This document shows positions 36,699-45,116 of a DNA stretch of 64,000 bases, piece after piece. Origin of the DNA: Novosphingobium barchaimii LL02 (GTDB taxonomy: Bacteria > Pseudomonadota > Alphaproteobacteria > Sphingomonadales > Sphingomonadaceae); NCBI RefSeq assembly GCF_001046635.1, contig NZ_KQ130452.1, forward strand, positions 1,166,668-1,230,667, written 5' to 3'. Numbering within the stretch: the stretch's first letter is position 1; the number at the start of each line of letters is the position of its first letter. The notes below the pieces were generated by a model, which was not told the origin of the DNA, made no database searches, and worked only from the letters and a program-made list of their open reading frames with translations. The translations under genes were made by a program, and so were the position numbers.

Positions 36699-37049
36699 AT
36701 GGTCCACACCCAGCAGGAACGATACGAGGCAGCTGCCCAGGAAGATCGCAGCGCGCCGCGCCTGCGCATCTCCATCCCCGCATCGCTCAGACCTTCTGGC
36801 TCCAAGGGTTTCCAGACGGCGGTGCGCGATCTTTCGCTATCGGGATTTTCGGCAACCGCGATGACCCGCGTCGCGCCCCGCACCATCTGCTGGCTGACGC
36901 TGCCCGGCATGGATACCGTCACCGCCAGAGTCGTTTGGTGGGATAACGGTCTGATTGGCTGCGCGTTTGACCACCTGCTCAACCCAATGGAGCTGGAGGC
37001 CATCCTCTCCCGCTGGAACGGTGACAACCGCAAGAACCGGAGCTTCTGA
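36699..37049 (+). CDS. PilZ domain protein
   Basis: A 116-residue protein. The c-di-GMP-binding N-terminal arginines are seen in EDRSAPRLRISI, and the second motif is DLSLSGFSA ([D/N]xSxxG). The domain continues with LTLPGMDTVTARVVWWDNGLIGCAF, typical of PilZ. It probably senses c-di-GMP and has no other domain. The ATG at 36699 has GAGG 7 bases upstream; a GTG 42 bases earlier is possible. Confidence 0.85.
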   Translation: MVHTQQERYEAAAQEDRSAPRLRISIPASLRPSGSKGFQTAVRDLSLSGFSATAMTRVAPRTICWLTLPGMDTVTARVVWWDNGLIGCAFDHLLNPMELEAILSRWNGDNRKNRSF

Positions 37050-37097
37050 ACTACCGGCCACAAGGCGTTTCCCGGTCCCTCTTGCACTCGGCGGCGA

Positions 37098-38780
37098 TCA
37101 GCTACCGCGCGCTTCCTTCATCGCATCGGCCAGTTCGCCCTCAAGGTCCGACAGGATTTCCGCTCGTACCTGCGGATCGAGGTCGCGGTTCGAGGCGATG
37201 GAAGCCCGCGCACTGCGAATCGCGTTCACCGCAGCCTGCTTCGCAGCCTTGGGTTCGCCCGTGCAGATCACCACACTCGCTGATGTGCCATTCGCCTCGC
37301 CGCGCGCTTGCCGGCGGGTGCTATCCGCCGGGCAATCCTCGTCCAGGATCATCTGACGGATGACCTTCCCAGCGCCGGAGCCGTCGCTGCGCACGATGCT
37401 GATGGTGCGTCGCTTGCCATCGCTGGATACCCTTTCCTCCACCTGCGGCGCGCGGGCCATCGCATCGGCGGCGCGGCGATCGGCGTCCTCCGCCCGGCGG
37501 TCAGCGTCAGCGGCTCGGCGAGCATGGTCCTGCGACATGGCATTCCTGAGCGACATCGGCTCGGGCGGTGCTGGCGGAACCGGGGGTGCAGGAGGCACCG
37601 CACCTGCTTCGTCCGGCCAGTCGGGCTGTGCCGGTGCATCCGGTATTTCGGCAGCCCCGGGCGCTTGCGGAGCTTCGGAAACCCGCGCATCGGTCGAAGA
37701 CTGCACCGCAGGCGCTGCCGGTGCTGCCGGTGCTGCCGGTGCTGCCGGTGCTGCCGGTGCTGCCGGAACTTCAGGCACATCCGCCTTTTCCATCGCGGCG
37801 TAGCTGACCGTTGCGGTCGCAGGCACGGCGACGATGGCAAGCGCGAAAAGACTGCGAGCCAGTACGCGCCGCGCGGGGGTCACATCCTTGCGGGCCAGCG
37901 CTTTCAGCCGGTGGATGATCGGCTTCTCACCCGAAAGCGACCCGGCCATCGGCGCGGCGAGTCCGAGCCGGGCCCCGCCTGCCAGAGAGGCGATCAGGCG
38001 GCCGTACCGCGCGCGTTCCTCGCGGCTGCGGCCCAACATGACCCGCGCATCGCAGGCTGCCTCCTGATCGGAGCGCACGGCGCGCCAGCCGGCCCAACCC
38101 AGCGGATTGAACCAGTGGAGCGCGAATAGTGGCTGCATCGCAATCAGCGCCAGCAGATCGCCGCCCGCGTGATGCTCCATCTCATGGGCGATCGCGAAGT
38201 CGGACGTCTCGGACTCCTCATCCGCGAGGAAGTGCATCGGCAAGGCCACCACCTTGTCGAACACGCCGAACGCCAGCGGCGCAGTGATCGCCGGGCTTTC
38301 GACAATGCGCACCGCGCCGGAGCGGGCGACAAGGCGCGAACCCTCCAGCAGGTCACGGCGCATCCAGCGATACGTGACCGTGCGCCAGACGAGGAATGCC
38401 GCTGCGCCGCCCAGCCAGACCGCCAGAGCCACCGTCATCCACGGCACCTGCGCCAGCAGGCCCGGCTCGGCGGCGGCCGCGAGCTGCGCCGCCGGTATCG
38501 CGGTGGCCGGCGCCATCGCGTCAATTCCGGCCGCTTGAATGGGGATCGCGGCATGCAGACCCGCCGCCCCGGCGGTCAGCGGCTCCACCGCGAACTCGAT
38601 CCGGGGCAGCAGCCCTCGCGGCAGAGCCAGCGGCGGCAGCACCAACCGGATCATCGGCAGCACCCAAAGCGCATACGCCGCGCCGGGTCCGAACCAGCGC
38701 GCCACCGGGCGGCGGGCGGCCAGCACCAGCGCCATAAGCGCGCCAGTGGCAATGAGCGTATCGGTCAGCCATTCGATCAT
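37098..38780 (-). CDS. M56 family membrane metallopeptidase (BlaR1-like)
   Basis: A 560-residue protein. Membrane helices lie near the N-terminus (residues 8-24, 35-52) and around 100-135; the zinc motif is HEMEHH near residue 198 in FAIAHEMEHHAGGDLL, followed by DQEAACDARVMLG. A further helix follows at about 310-325. The long C-terminal region is Ala/Pro-rich with six tandem APA units and holds no penicillin-binding sensor domain, unlike BlaR1 of staphylococci. Its start overlaps the BlaI-type repressor stop (ATGA). It probably cleaves that repressor or a related substrate in response to an envelope signal; the signal is unknown. Confidence 0.85.
   Translation of the reverse strand: MIEWLTDTLIATGALMALVLAARRPVARWFGPGAAYALWVLPMIRLVLPPLALPRGLLPRIEFAVEPLTAGAAGLHAAIPIQAAGIDAMAPATAIPAAQLAAAAEPGLLAQVPWMTVALAVWLGGAAAFLVWRTVTYRWMRRDLLEGSRLVARSGAVRIVESPAITAPLAFGVFDKVVALPMHFLADEESETSDFAIAHEMEHHAGGDLLALIAMQPLFALHWFNPLGWAGWRAVRSDQEAACDARVMLGRSREERARYGRLIASLAGGARLGLAAPMAGSLSGEKPIIHRLKALARKDVTPARRVLARSLFALAIVAVPATATVSYAAMEKADVPEVPAAPAAPAAPAAPAAPAAPAVQSSTDARVSEAPQAPGAAEIPDAPAQPDWPDEAGAVPPAPPVPPAPPEPMSLRNAMSQDHARRAADADRRAEDADRRAADAMARAPQVEERVSSDGKRRTISIVRSDGSGAGKVIRQMILDEDCPADSTRRQARGEANGTSASVVICTGEPKAAKQAAVNAIRSARASIASNRDLDPQVRAEILSDLEGELADAMKEARGS
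37711..37764. repeat. Six tandem 9-base repeats inside the M56 peptidase gene
   Basis: Unit GGTGCTGCC (first copy GGCGCTGCC) is repeated six times in a row, encoding an Ala-Pro-Ala repeat in the cytoplasmic or periplasmic linker. Such runs often vary in copy number by slippage. Confidence 0.9.
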
Positions 38781-39178
38781 GACTTCAGCTCCCTCAACAG
38801 GGCTTCGATCTCGGTGATGTCATCTTCGGTGAGTGCTTCGCTTTGCGCAAGATGCGCAAAAAGCGGTGCCGCGCGGCCGCCAAACAAGCGGTCCACCAAC
38901 CGGCGGCTTTCGGTGCCGACATAGTCGGAACGCGCGATGCGGGGGGTATAGAGGAAGCGCTTGCCGTCCGGCTCGGTGCCGACCGCCTGCTTCACCACGA
39001 GCCGCGAGAGCAGCGTCTTGACCGTGGCGAGGCTCCAGCCGCGCGGACCGCAGACTTCCTCGCACACTTCTTGGGCCGTGAGCGGGCTGCGCTGCCACAG
39101 CGCCTCCATCACCGCATGTTCGGCTTCGGAAATCCTCTCGGGCTGTTCGCCAGCCCCTTCGCCAGACTTTTCCGACAT
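38777..39178 (-). CDS. BlaI/MecI/CopY family transcriptional repressor
   Basis: A 133-residue winged-helix repressor. The DNA-binding part is SEAEHAVMEALWQRSPLTAQEVCEEVCGPRGWSLATVKTLLSRLVVKQAVGTEPDGKRFLYTP; the C-terminal dimer helix ends EALLRELKS. The ATG at 39178 has GGAGG directly upstream; an earlier ATG at 39190 lacks a ribosome site. It overlaps the M56 peptidase gene in ATGA. A 13-base-armed palindrome upstream is its likely operator. Confidence 0.9.
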   Translation of the reverse strand: MSEKSGEGAGEQPERISEAEHAVMEALWQRSPLTAQEVCEEVCGPRGWSLATVKTLLSRLVVKQAVGTEPDGKRFLYTPRIARSDYVGTESRRLVDRLFGGRAAPLFAHLAQSEALTEDDITEIEALLRELKS

Positions 39179-39191
39179 CCCGGCCTCCATC

Positions 39192-39223
39192 GTTTACATA
39201 CGTAATCGACTACGTCTGTAAAC
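39192..39223. promoter_or_regulatory. BlaI-type operator
   Basis: Arms GTTTACATACGTA and TACGTCTGTAAAC match 12 of 13 positions around a 6-base spacer. The TACA/TGTA halves are the core of known BlaI/MecI operators. It sits 14 bases upstream of the repressor ATG, so it should block transcription of the repressor-peptidase operon. Confidence 0.75.
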
Positions 39224-39248
39224 ATGAACGCCGGGTGAATGCCGAAGG

Positions 39249-39836
39249 TCAGGCTTTCTTGAGCGCAAGGCTCAGCTGGATCAGGAAAACAGCGCGCACT
39301 GTAAGGCTTATCGCGACGACCATGGCCAGGAAAGCCAGCCCCGTAACCGGGCCGGAGAACAGCAGGACAAGGCCGAGGACGAGGTCGAGTACCCCCATGA
39401 ACAGCCGCCAGCCGCGATCATGGAGGGCCTTGAGGGCAACGACTATCTGGAATGCGCCCGCGATCACCAGCCACACGCCGATGGCCCATACCAGCGACAA
39501 TGCGCCTGCCACCGGGTCGACGATCGCAAAGATGCCGGCCAGCAGCGCCAGCGCGCCGAGAAGGATTTCGGTCCAGCGCGCGCGAGTGGAAAGCGTGGTC
39601 CACCCCGCAGCGATGGCGGCCACGCCGTAGACCACCAGCACGACGCCGAGCAGCAGCCCGGTGGCCACGCCTGCAACCAGCGGATTGACCAGCACGATAA
39701 GCGCCACAAGCAGCAGCAGCACGCCGTAGCCCATGATCCAGCCCCACGGATTGCCGGGAGCCCGGTTCATCGAGCGGACAAGTGGGTCGCTCTCCACATG
39801 AGGGTCGAGCAGCGGGTCGAGCTTGGTGCGTTCCAT
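39249..39836 (-). CDS. HdeD/DUF308 family membrane protein
   Basis: A 195-residue protein with six hydrophobic segments, starting at WIMGYGVLLLLVALIVLVNPLVAGVATGLLLG. Each pair reads as the DUF308 repeat, as in HdeD of E. coli, which protects against acid in dense cultures. The ATG at 39836 has AAGGA upstream. It lies downstream of the sdhA terminator in the same direction and 58 bases upstream of the BlaI gene operator. Confidence 0.85.
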   Translation of the reverse strand: MERTKLDPLLDPHVESDPLVRSMNRAPGNPWGWIMGYGVLLLLVALIVLVNPLVAGVATGLLLGVVLVVYGVAAIAAGWTTLSTRARWTEILLGALALLAGIFAIVDPVAGALSLVWAIGVWLVIAGAFQIVVALKALHDRGWRLFMGVLDLVLGLVLLFSGPVTGLAFLAMVVAISLTVRAVFLIQLSLALKKA

Positions 39837-39925
39837 CGGCGAATTTCCTTTGCGGCGGATTACCCCCACAAATGCATGGAACTCCCCCCAGTTCCTGCCA
39901 TTCCTTAAGGCCGCGCAGGAATGGA

Positions 39926-39960
39926 AAAAGGGCGGCGCACCCTTGCCGGTGCGCCGCCCT
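39926..39960 (-). terminator. Terminator of the sdhCDA operon
   Basis: Perfect 12-base stem GGGCGGCGCACC / GGTGCGCCGCCC with a 6-base loop; on the minus strand it is followed by TTTTT. It lies 31 bases after the sdhA stop. Confidence 0.92.
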
Positions 39961-39991
39961 CCTCTCGTTGTTCAGGTGCCGAAGCGGCGTA

Positions 39992-41812
39992 TCAGTACAC
40001 GCGGGCCTTGGGCTTGATGTACTCGACGTCGTCAGTAAGCGTGAATTCGTGGACCGGGCGATAGTCGATCTTCACTTCGCCGCCCTTGCCGCCCCAGCCG
40101 TTGAACCAGGCTGCGGTGTGCTTCATCCAGTTGGCATCGTCGCGGTTCGGGAAATCCTCGTGCGCGTGGGCGCCGCGGCTCTCCTGGCGGTTCTGCGCGC
40201 CGTGGAGCGTGACGGTGGCCTGCGAGATCAGGTTGTCCAGTTCCATCGTCTCGACGAGGTCGGAGTTCCAGATCAGGCCGGTGTCGGTGACATGCACGTC
40301 CTGGAACTTCTCGTAGGTCTTGGCGAGCTTCTGCTTGCCTTCGACCATCAGTTCGTCGGTACGGAACACCGCCGCGTGAAGCGACATGGTGCGCTGCATC
40401 TCGGTGCGGATTTCCGCCGTGGGCGTGCCGCCCTTGGCATTGCGGAAGTGGTCCAGACGCGTGAGCGCCAGGTCCGCCGAATCCTTGGGCAGTTCGGCCT
40501 GGGCCGCGCCGGGCTTGACGATGTCACGCAGGCGGTGGCCGGTCGCGCGGCCGAACACCACGAGATCGATCAGCGAGTTCGAGCCAAGGCGGTTGGCGCC
40601 ATGGACCGAAACGCAGGCCGCTTCGCCCACTGCGAACAGGCCGGGGACGACCGTCTCGGGGTTGCCGTCGGCGCCGATGGTCATGACTTCGCCGTGGTAG
40701 TTCGTCGGAATGCCGCCCATGTTGTAGTGGACGGTCGGAACCACGGGAAGCGGCTGGCGGGTCAGGTCGACACCGGCAAAGATCTTGCCGCTCTCGGTGA
40801 TGCCCGGCAGACGTTCGCCCAGCACCTTGGGATCGATGTGATCGAGGTGCAGGTAGATGTGGTCCTTGTGCGGGCCGACGCCGCGGCCTTCGCGGATTTC
40901 CAGCGCCATCGAACGCGAAACGACGTCGCGGCTGGCGAGGTCCTTGGCGGAGGGCGCATAGCGCTCCATGAAGCGCTCACCCTCGGAGTTCGTCAGGTAG
41001 CCGCCCTCGCCGCGCGCGCCCTCGGTGATGAGAACGCCGGCGCCGTAGATGCCGGTCGGGTGGAACTGGACGAATTCCATGTCCTGCAGCGGTAGACCGG
41101 CGCGCAGCACCATGCCGCCGCCGTCACCCGTGCAGGTGTGGGCCGAAGTCGCGGTGAAGTACGAACGGCCGTAGCCGCCCGTCGCCAGCACCACGGCCTG
41201 CGCGCGGAAGCGGTGGAGCGTGCCATCGTCCATGCACAGCGCGATCACGCCGCGGCAGACCGGAACGCCGTCCGGGCCGGGTTCCATGATGAGGTCGATC
41301 GCGAAATATTCGATGTAGAAGTCGGCCGCGTACTTCAGCGACTGCTGGTACAGCGCGTGCAGCATGGCGTGGCCGGTACGGTCGGCGGCGGCGCAGGTGC
41401 GCTGCACCGGCGGGCCTTCGCCCATGTTCTGCATGTGGCCGCCGAAGGGGCGCTGATAGATCGTGCCGTCGGCGTTGCGGCTGAAGGGCACGCCTGCGTG
41501 CTCCAGCTCGTACACAGCCTGCGGGGCTTCGCGCACCATGTACTCGATGGCGTCCTGGTCGCCCAGCCAGTCCGAACCCTTGACGGTGTCGAACATGTGC
41601 CAGGTCCAGTGGTCCGGCGAGTTGTTCTGCAGCGAGGCGGCAATGCCGCCCTGCGCCGCAACGGTGTGCGAGCGGGTAGGGAAGACCTTGGTGATGCACG
41701 CGGTCTTCAGGCCGGCTTCGGCCGAACCCATGGTGGCGCGCAGGCCCGAACCGCCGGCGCCTACGACAACGGTGTCGTAGAGGTGGTCGATGATTTTATA
41801 CGCGGCGGACAT
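39992..41812 (-). CDS. sdhA: Succinate dehydrogenase flavoprotein subunit
   Basis: A 606-residue subunit of respiratory complex II. The FAD Rossmann motif [15 protein letters not shown], the covalent-FAD histidine in [10 protein letters not shown], the [19 protein letters not shown] block and the conserved C-terminal RPVHEFTL are present. The ATG at 41812 overlaps the sdhD stop by one base (TGATG). It oxidises succinate to fumarate on the cytoplasmic side of the membrane. The expected partner sdhB is not adjacent; the operon ends in a terminator. Confidence 0.97.
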   Translation of the reverse strand: MSAAYKIIDHLYDTVVVGAGGSGLRATMGSAEAGLKTACITKVFPTRSHTVAAQGGIAASLQNNSPDHWTWHMFDTVKGSDWLGDQDAIEYMVREAPQAVYELEHAGVPFSRNADGTIYQRPFGGHMQNMGEGPPVQRTCAAADRTGHAMLHALYQQSLKYAADFYIEYFAIDLIMEPGPDGVPVCRGVIALCMDDGTLHRFRAQAVVLATGGYGRSYFTATSAHTCTGDGGGMVLRAGLPLQDMEFVQFHPTGIYGAGVLITEGARGEGGYLTNSEGERFMERYAPSAKDLASRDVVSRSMALEIREGRGVGPHKDHIYLHLDHIDPKVLGERLPGITESGKIFAGVDLTRQPLPVVPTVHYNMGGIPTNYHGEVMTIGADGNPETVVPGLFAVGEAACVSVHGANRLGSNSLIDLVVFGRATGHRLRDIVKPGAAQAELPKDSADLALTRLDHFRNAKGGTPTAEIRTEMQRTMSLHAAVFRTDELMVEGKQKLAKTYEKFQDVHVTDTGLIWNSDLVETMELDNLISQATVTLHGAQNRQESRGAHAHEDFPNRDDANWMKHTAAWFNGWGGKGGEVKIDYRPVHEFTLTDDVEYIKPKARVY

Positions 41813-42201
41813 CAGGCGTGGGCTCCCAGCGCGAGGCGAACGATGCAGAATACGCCAAAGGCGATCCCTGCGCAGGCGGCGAGGTTCAGCGCCGCGATGC
41901 AGGCGAACTTGTTGCCGTGCTCGTGGACATAGTCCTCGACCAGAACCTGGAGGCCCAGACGGGCGTGCCAGAAGGTGGTGATGACCAGCAGGATCATCGC
42001 CAGGGCCGGGACCGGACGCGCGATCCATTCGACCATGGTGGCGTAATTGTAATCCGGCAGCAGCACCAGCGATACCGCCAGGAACAGCACGGTCAGCAGG
42101 TTGCCGATCGAGGTGAAGCGCTGCAGCAGCCAGTGATGGACGACGCCGCCCCGGGCCGCGCCGAGGCCGCGTACGCGGCCGATGGAAGTTCCGTTACCCA
42201 T
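41812..42201 (-). CDS. sdhD: Succinate dehydrogenase membrane anchor subunit
   Basis: A 129-residue membrane protein with three helices (about 30-48, 62-80, 100-122). [13 protein letters not shown] and [20 protein letters not shown] carry the haem- and quinone-site residues of SdhD. It anchors SdhAB in the inner membrane with SdhC. It begins 12 bases after the sdhC stop and overlaps sdhA by one base. Confidence 0.93.
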   Translation of the reverse strand: MGNGTSIGRVRGLGAARGGVVHHWLLQRFTSIGNLLTVLFLAVSLVLLPDYNYATMVEWIARPVPALAMILLVITTFWHARLGLQVLVEDYVHEHGNKFACIAALNLAACAGIAFGVFCIVRLALGAHA

Positions 42202-42213
42202 GTTTCCCTTACC

Positions 42214-42609
42214 TCAGCGAAGCAGCAGGAGCGCCCAGAAGGCGGCGGTGAGTACGACGCCCAGGATCGGGCAGATGATCGACCACATACGGTTGGTGCG
42301 CAGCTCGAAGCCGGCGCCAACGTCCAGTGCGAAGTGGCGAAGGCCGCTCATCATATGGCTGAAGAACGCCCAGGAGATGCCCACCAGCACGATCATGCCG
42401 ATCCATGTCGACATCGCCCACTGGAAGGTCGCGTAGGACGCTGGCCCTCCGGCGAGTGCGCCCAACCACCACAGCAGCACGCCGAGGCCGGCAAATGCCA
42501 TGCCGTCGCCGGTGACGCGGTGGAGGATCGACACGAACATGTGCGGGCCCCACTTCCAGATCTGGAGGTGCGGCGAAAGCGGACGGTTTTTGGTCCCGGC
42601 GTTTGCCAT
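42214..42609 (-). CDS. sdhC: Succinate dehydrogenase cytochrome b556 subunit
   Basis: A 131-residue membrane protein. SPHLQIWKWGPHMFVSILHRVTGDGM (residues about 12-37) is the SdhC signature with the haem ligand region, and SHMMSGLRHFALDVG provides the second. Three membrane helices are visible. The ATG at 42609 was chosen over a GTG 9 bases upstream. It is the first gene of the sdhC-sdhD-sdhA operon; the beta-lactamase gene diverges 149 bases away. Confidence 0.93.
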   Translation of the reverse strand: MANAGTKNRPLSPHLQIWKWGPHMFVSILHRVTGDGMAFAGLGVLLWWLGALAGGPASYATFQWAMSTWIGMIVLVGISWAFFSHMMSGLRHFALDVGAGFELRTNRMWSIICPILGVVLTAAFWALLLLR

Positions 42610-42757
42610 GGCTCTCACGAATCCCTTGCCTGCGGCAGCGCAACAAGCTGCCCTCGACCATGCCCCTTAGACAAAATGCGCCATGGTGCAAGTTCCCAAG
42701 ACCATCAATGTCGTCGCGTACTGGCCTATCGCATAGGTGCAGCTTAAAGCAGCGCGC

Positions 42758-43669
42758 ATGAGTCGCACCTTCAAAGCCGCCGCGCTGGTCACCCTGCTCG
42801 CCCCGATCTGCACCGCAGCGGAGGCTTCGACGCCGCCGCCTCTACCCGCGAACAGTGCGGCAGCGCTTGCTTCCGCCTGCAAGGGCAAGGAAGAATGGGC
42901 CGATCCGGCACCGCCCGCGCGCATTTTCGCCAATACCTGGTACGTGGGCACCTGCGGTATCTCGGCGATCCTGGTCACCGGTGAAAAAGGCCACATCCTG
43001 GTCGACGGCGGCCTCGCCAAGGCCGCGCCGCTGGTGCTGGCGAATATCCGCAAGGCCGGGTTCGATCCCAAGGCAGTGCGCTGGATCGTCGCCAGCCATG
43101 AACATTTCGACCACGCCGGCGCCCTTGCCGCACTGCAGCGCGCTACCGGCGCGAAAATCGCCGCGTTGCCGGTGCAGAAGGTCGCGCTTGAGACCGGCAA
43201 GCCCAGCGCGCAGGACCCGCAGGCTGCCGGACTCGACTCCATCGCGCCGGTGAAAGTCGACCGCGTGCTGACGGACGGCGCGACCGTGACGGTCGGCTCG
43301 CTCGTCCTCACGGCCCATGCGACGCCGGTCCACGCACCGGGCTCCACAAGCTGGACCTGGCGCTCCTGCGCCGGTGCCGGCGATTGCCGCCGCATTGTCT
43401 ATGCCGACAGCGCCTCGACGATCTCGTCCGACGGTTACCGTTTCACCGACCACCCCGACCGAATCGCGGCGATCCGCAAGAGCCTGCCGAAAATGGCCGT
43501 CCTGCCCTGCGACATCCTGCTCACCCCGCACCCTTCGCAAAGCGCGATGATGGAGCGTTTCGCCGGCACGAAGCCGCTCGCCGATTCAAGCGCCTGCCGC
43601 AACTACGTGGCCGCAGCCGAAGACCGGTTCGCAGCGCGACTTCTCAAAGAAGCGAAAGAAGCACGATGA
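42758..43669 (+). CDS. Subclass B3 metallo-beta-lactamase
   Basis: A 303-residue secreted hydrolase. It has a signal peptide (MSRTFKAAALVTLLAPICTAAEA). All zinc ligands of a B3 enzyme are intact: H114, H116, D118 and H119 in ASHEHFDHAG, H192 in HATPVHAPGSTSW and H258 in CDILLTPHPS. It should hydrolyse penicillins, cephalosporins and carbapenems in the periplasm. B3 enzymes are known in Novosphingobium (MIM-1), so it is probably intrinsic rather than acquired. The stop overlaps the prmA start by 4 bases (ATGA). Confidence 0.92.
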   Translation: MSRTFKAAALVTLLAPICTAAEASTPPPLPANSAAALASACKGKEEWADPAPPARIFANTWYVGTCGISAILVTGEKGHILVDGGLAKAAPLVLANIRKAGFDPKAVRWIVASHEHFDHAGALAALQRATGAKIAALPVQKVALETGKPSAQDPQAAGLDSIAPVKVDRVLTDGATVTVGSLVLTAHATPVHAPGSTSWTWRSCAGAGDCRRIVYADSASTISSDGYRFTDHPDRIAAIRKSLPKMAVLPCDILLTPHPSQSAMMERFAGTKPLADSSACRNYVAAAEDRFAARLLKEAKEAR

Positions 43670-44568
43670 GCTGGAAAGTCACCGCCTTTGCCCCTCGTCT
43701 CGTCGTCGAGGGCGCCCTCGTCGCGCATGAGGATGCGTGGGACTGGGACCATGAGATCGTCCTCTCCGGCCGCGAGATCGCAGAGGACCAGCCCGAGGAA
43801 TGGCAGCTGGAAGCCTGGCTCGACCACAAGCCGACCCGCGCCGACAAGGCCGCGATCGCCGCGCTCTTCGCGCAGGACGCGCCCAACCTGATAGTCGAAG
43901 AACTGCCCGATACCGACTGGCTGGTCGCCAGCCAGGAAGGCCTCGAACCGATCCGCGCGGGCCGCTTCCACGTCCACACCCCGGAGCATCCGGCCACCGA
44001 CGAACCGGGCGTGTTCGACTTTGAAATCCCCGCCAGTCAGGCATTCGGGACCGGCCAGCACGCGACGACCGCCGGGTGCCTGGCCATGCTCACGCATATG
44101 AAGGCGCAGGGCCTGGTTATCCGCAACTGCGCCGACATCGGCACCGGCACCGGCCTGCTGGCCTTCGCGGCGCTCTCGCTATGGCCGCGCACGCTGGCGA
44201 CGGCGAGCGACATCGATGCGGTCTGCGTCGGCGTGGTGGATGACAATGCAGCGGCGAACGGCATGACCATGGGCGCAGGCCGGGGCCAGCTGGTGATGAC
44301 CGTGGCGGACGGCATGGAGCATCCCGTGCTCGATGCGCGCGGCCCTTACGATCTCATTCTCGCCAATATCCTCGCCGGGCCGCTGGTGTCGTTGGCGCCG
44401 GACTTTGGCAAGGCGCTGATTCCAGGCGGACACCTGCTGCTGGCCGGCCTGCTGGAGACCCAGGAAGCGGCCGTGCGCGCCGCCTGCCGCCGCGCCGGGC
44501 TGCGCCTCGCCGCGCGCATGGTCAACGGCGACTGGTCGATCCTGTGGATGCGCAAACGGCAGGGCTGA
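43666..44568 (+). CDS. prmA: Ribosomal protein L11 methyltransferase
   Basis: A 300-residue SAM-dependent methyltransferase. The N-terminal L11-recognition domain is followed by the catalytic part: PASQAFGTGQHATTAGCL, the SAM-binding CADIGTGTGLLAFAAL, and the DLILANILAGPLVSLAP motif (NxxxxP-like NILAGP). The start overlaps the beta-lactamase stop (ATGA). It methylates lysines and the N-terminus of L11; E. coli mutants are viable. The enzyme is cytoplasmic. Confidence 0.93.
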   Translation: MSWKVTAFAPRLVVEGALVAHEDAWDWDHEIVLSGREIAEDQPEEWQLEAWLDHKPTRADKAAIAALFAQDAPNLIVEELPDTDWLVASQEGLEPIRAGRFHVHTPEHPATDEPGVFDFEIPASQAFGTGQHATTAGCLAMLTHMKAQGLVIRNCADIGTGTGLLAFAALSLWPRTLATASDIDAVCVGVVDDNAAANGMTMGAGRGQLVMTVADGMEHPVLDARGPYDLILANILAGPLVSLAPDFGKALIPGGHLLLAGLLETQEAAVRAACRRAGLRLAARMVNGDWSILWMRKRQG

Positions 44569-44592
44569 TAGGCCCGCCGTTCTCCTGCTCCC

Positions 44593-44916
44593 TCAGTTGA
44601 GGTAGAGTTCCACGCCCTGCACGATGCTGCAGCGCTGGCGCATGGCGCTTTGCGCATCGCGCGAGATTGGCCGGTCGAACGCGAAACCGACGCGGTCGCT
44701 CACCACCCAGCGCACGGTTCCGCGAATCGGAGGATACCCGTCGAGGGCGAAGCTGAAGCGCTGCCCTTCGGCGATATCGTCCTGCGCGACTTCGAACTGG
44801 CACCCCTCCGAGGAGATGTGCCGCGCCACCGCGGATGCATAGGCTGAATGCTTGCGACGTGTAGACACTCGCACCTCGTTAGATTTGGCCGCGTCCGAAT
44901 TGGCTAATTCTCTCAT
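44593..44916 (-). CDS. Degenerate PilZ-like domain protein
   Basis: A 107-residue protein, RVSTRRKHSAYASAVARHISSEGCQFEVAQDDIAEGQRFSFALDGYPPIRGTVRWVVSDRVGFAFDRPISRDA. The strand order and the VRWVVSDRVGFAFD segment match PilZ proteins, but the second motif reads RHISSEGC, with a histidine where an aspartate or asparagine is expected, so c-di-GMP binding is doubtful. The ATG at 44916 is used. It lies in a convergent pair with prmA and divergently upstream of sciP, sharing its regulatory region. Confidence 0.75.
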   Translation of the reverse strand: MRELANSDAAKSNEVRVSTRRKHSAYASAVARHISSEGCQFEVAQDDIAEGQRFSFALDGYPPIRGTVRWVVSDRVGFAFDRPISRDAQSAMRQRCSIVQGVELYLN

Positions 44917-44928
44917 ACGCAAAAGTAA

Positions 44929-45056
44929 TTAACGCAGGTGAAGTATGTGTAAACGCCGCATCAACCTTTGATCGGAATTTTTGCATAGTCATCCCCGTAA
45001 TTTACGGGATTTAACGTAAACGCGCGTTAACTATTATCGGTGTTCACAAATTAACG
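44929..45056. promoter_or_regulatory. Cluster of TTAACG sites between PilZ and sciP
   Basis: TTAACG occurs at 44929, 45011 and 45051 on the plus strand and as its complement CGTTAA at 45025. The 45011/45025 pair forms a dyad TTAACG-N8-CGTTAA. TTAA is the core half-site of CtrA, but the N7 spacing of a full CtrA box is absent. It lies in the 200-base divergent promoter region. Confidence 0.5.
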
Positions 45057-45116
45057 GTTTGGGGCAAAAATCCGAGAACGACAGGGGGTTGGCAACAATC
45101 ATTCAAGAGGCCAACC

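Noticed and set aside
37711-37764. A short CRISPR-like array
   Set aside because: The units are contiguous 9-base repeats with no spacers and lie in frame within a protein gene.
39782-41095. A 437-codon plus-strand open frame opposite sdhA
   Set aside because: Shadow of sdhA, which is intact with its FAD motifs.
45001-45060. A full CtrA box upstream of sciP
   Set aside because: TTAA half-sites are present but not with N7 spacing; I report only the TTAACG cluster.
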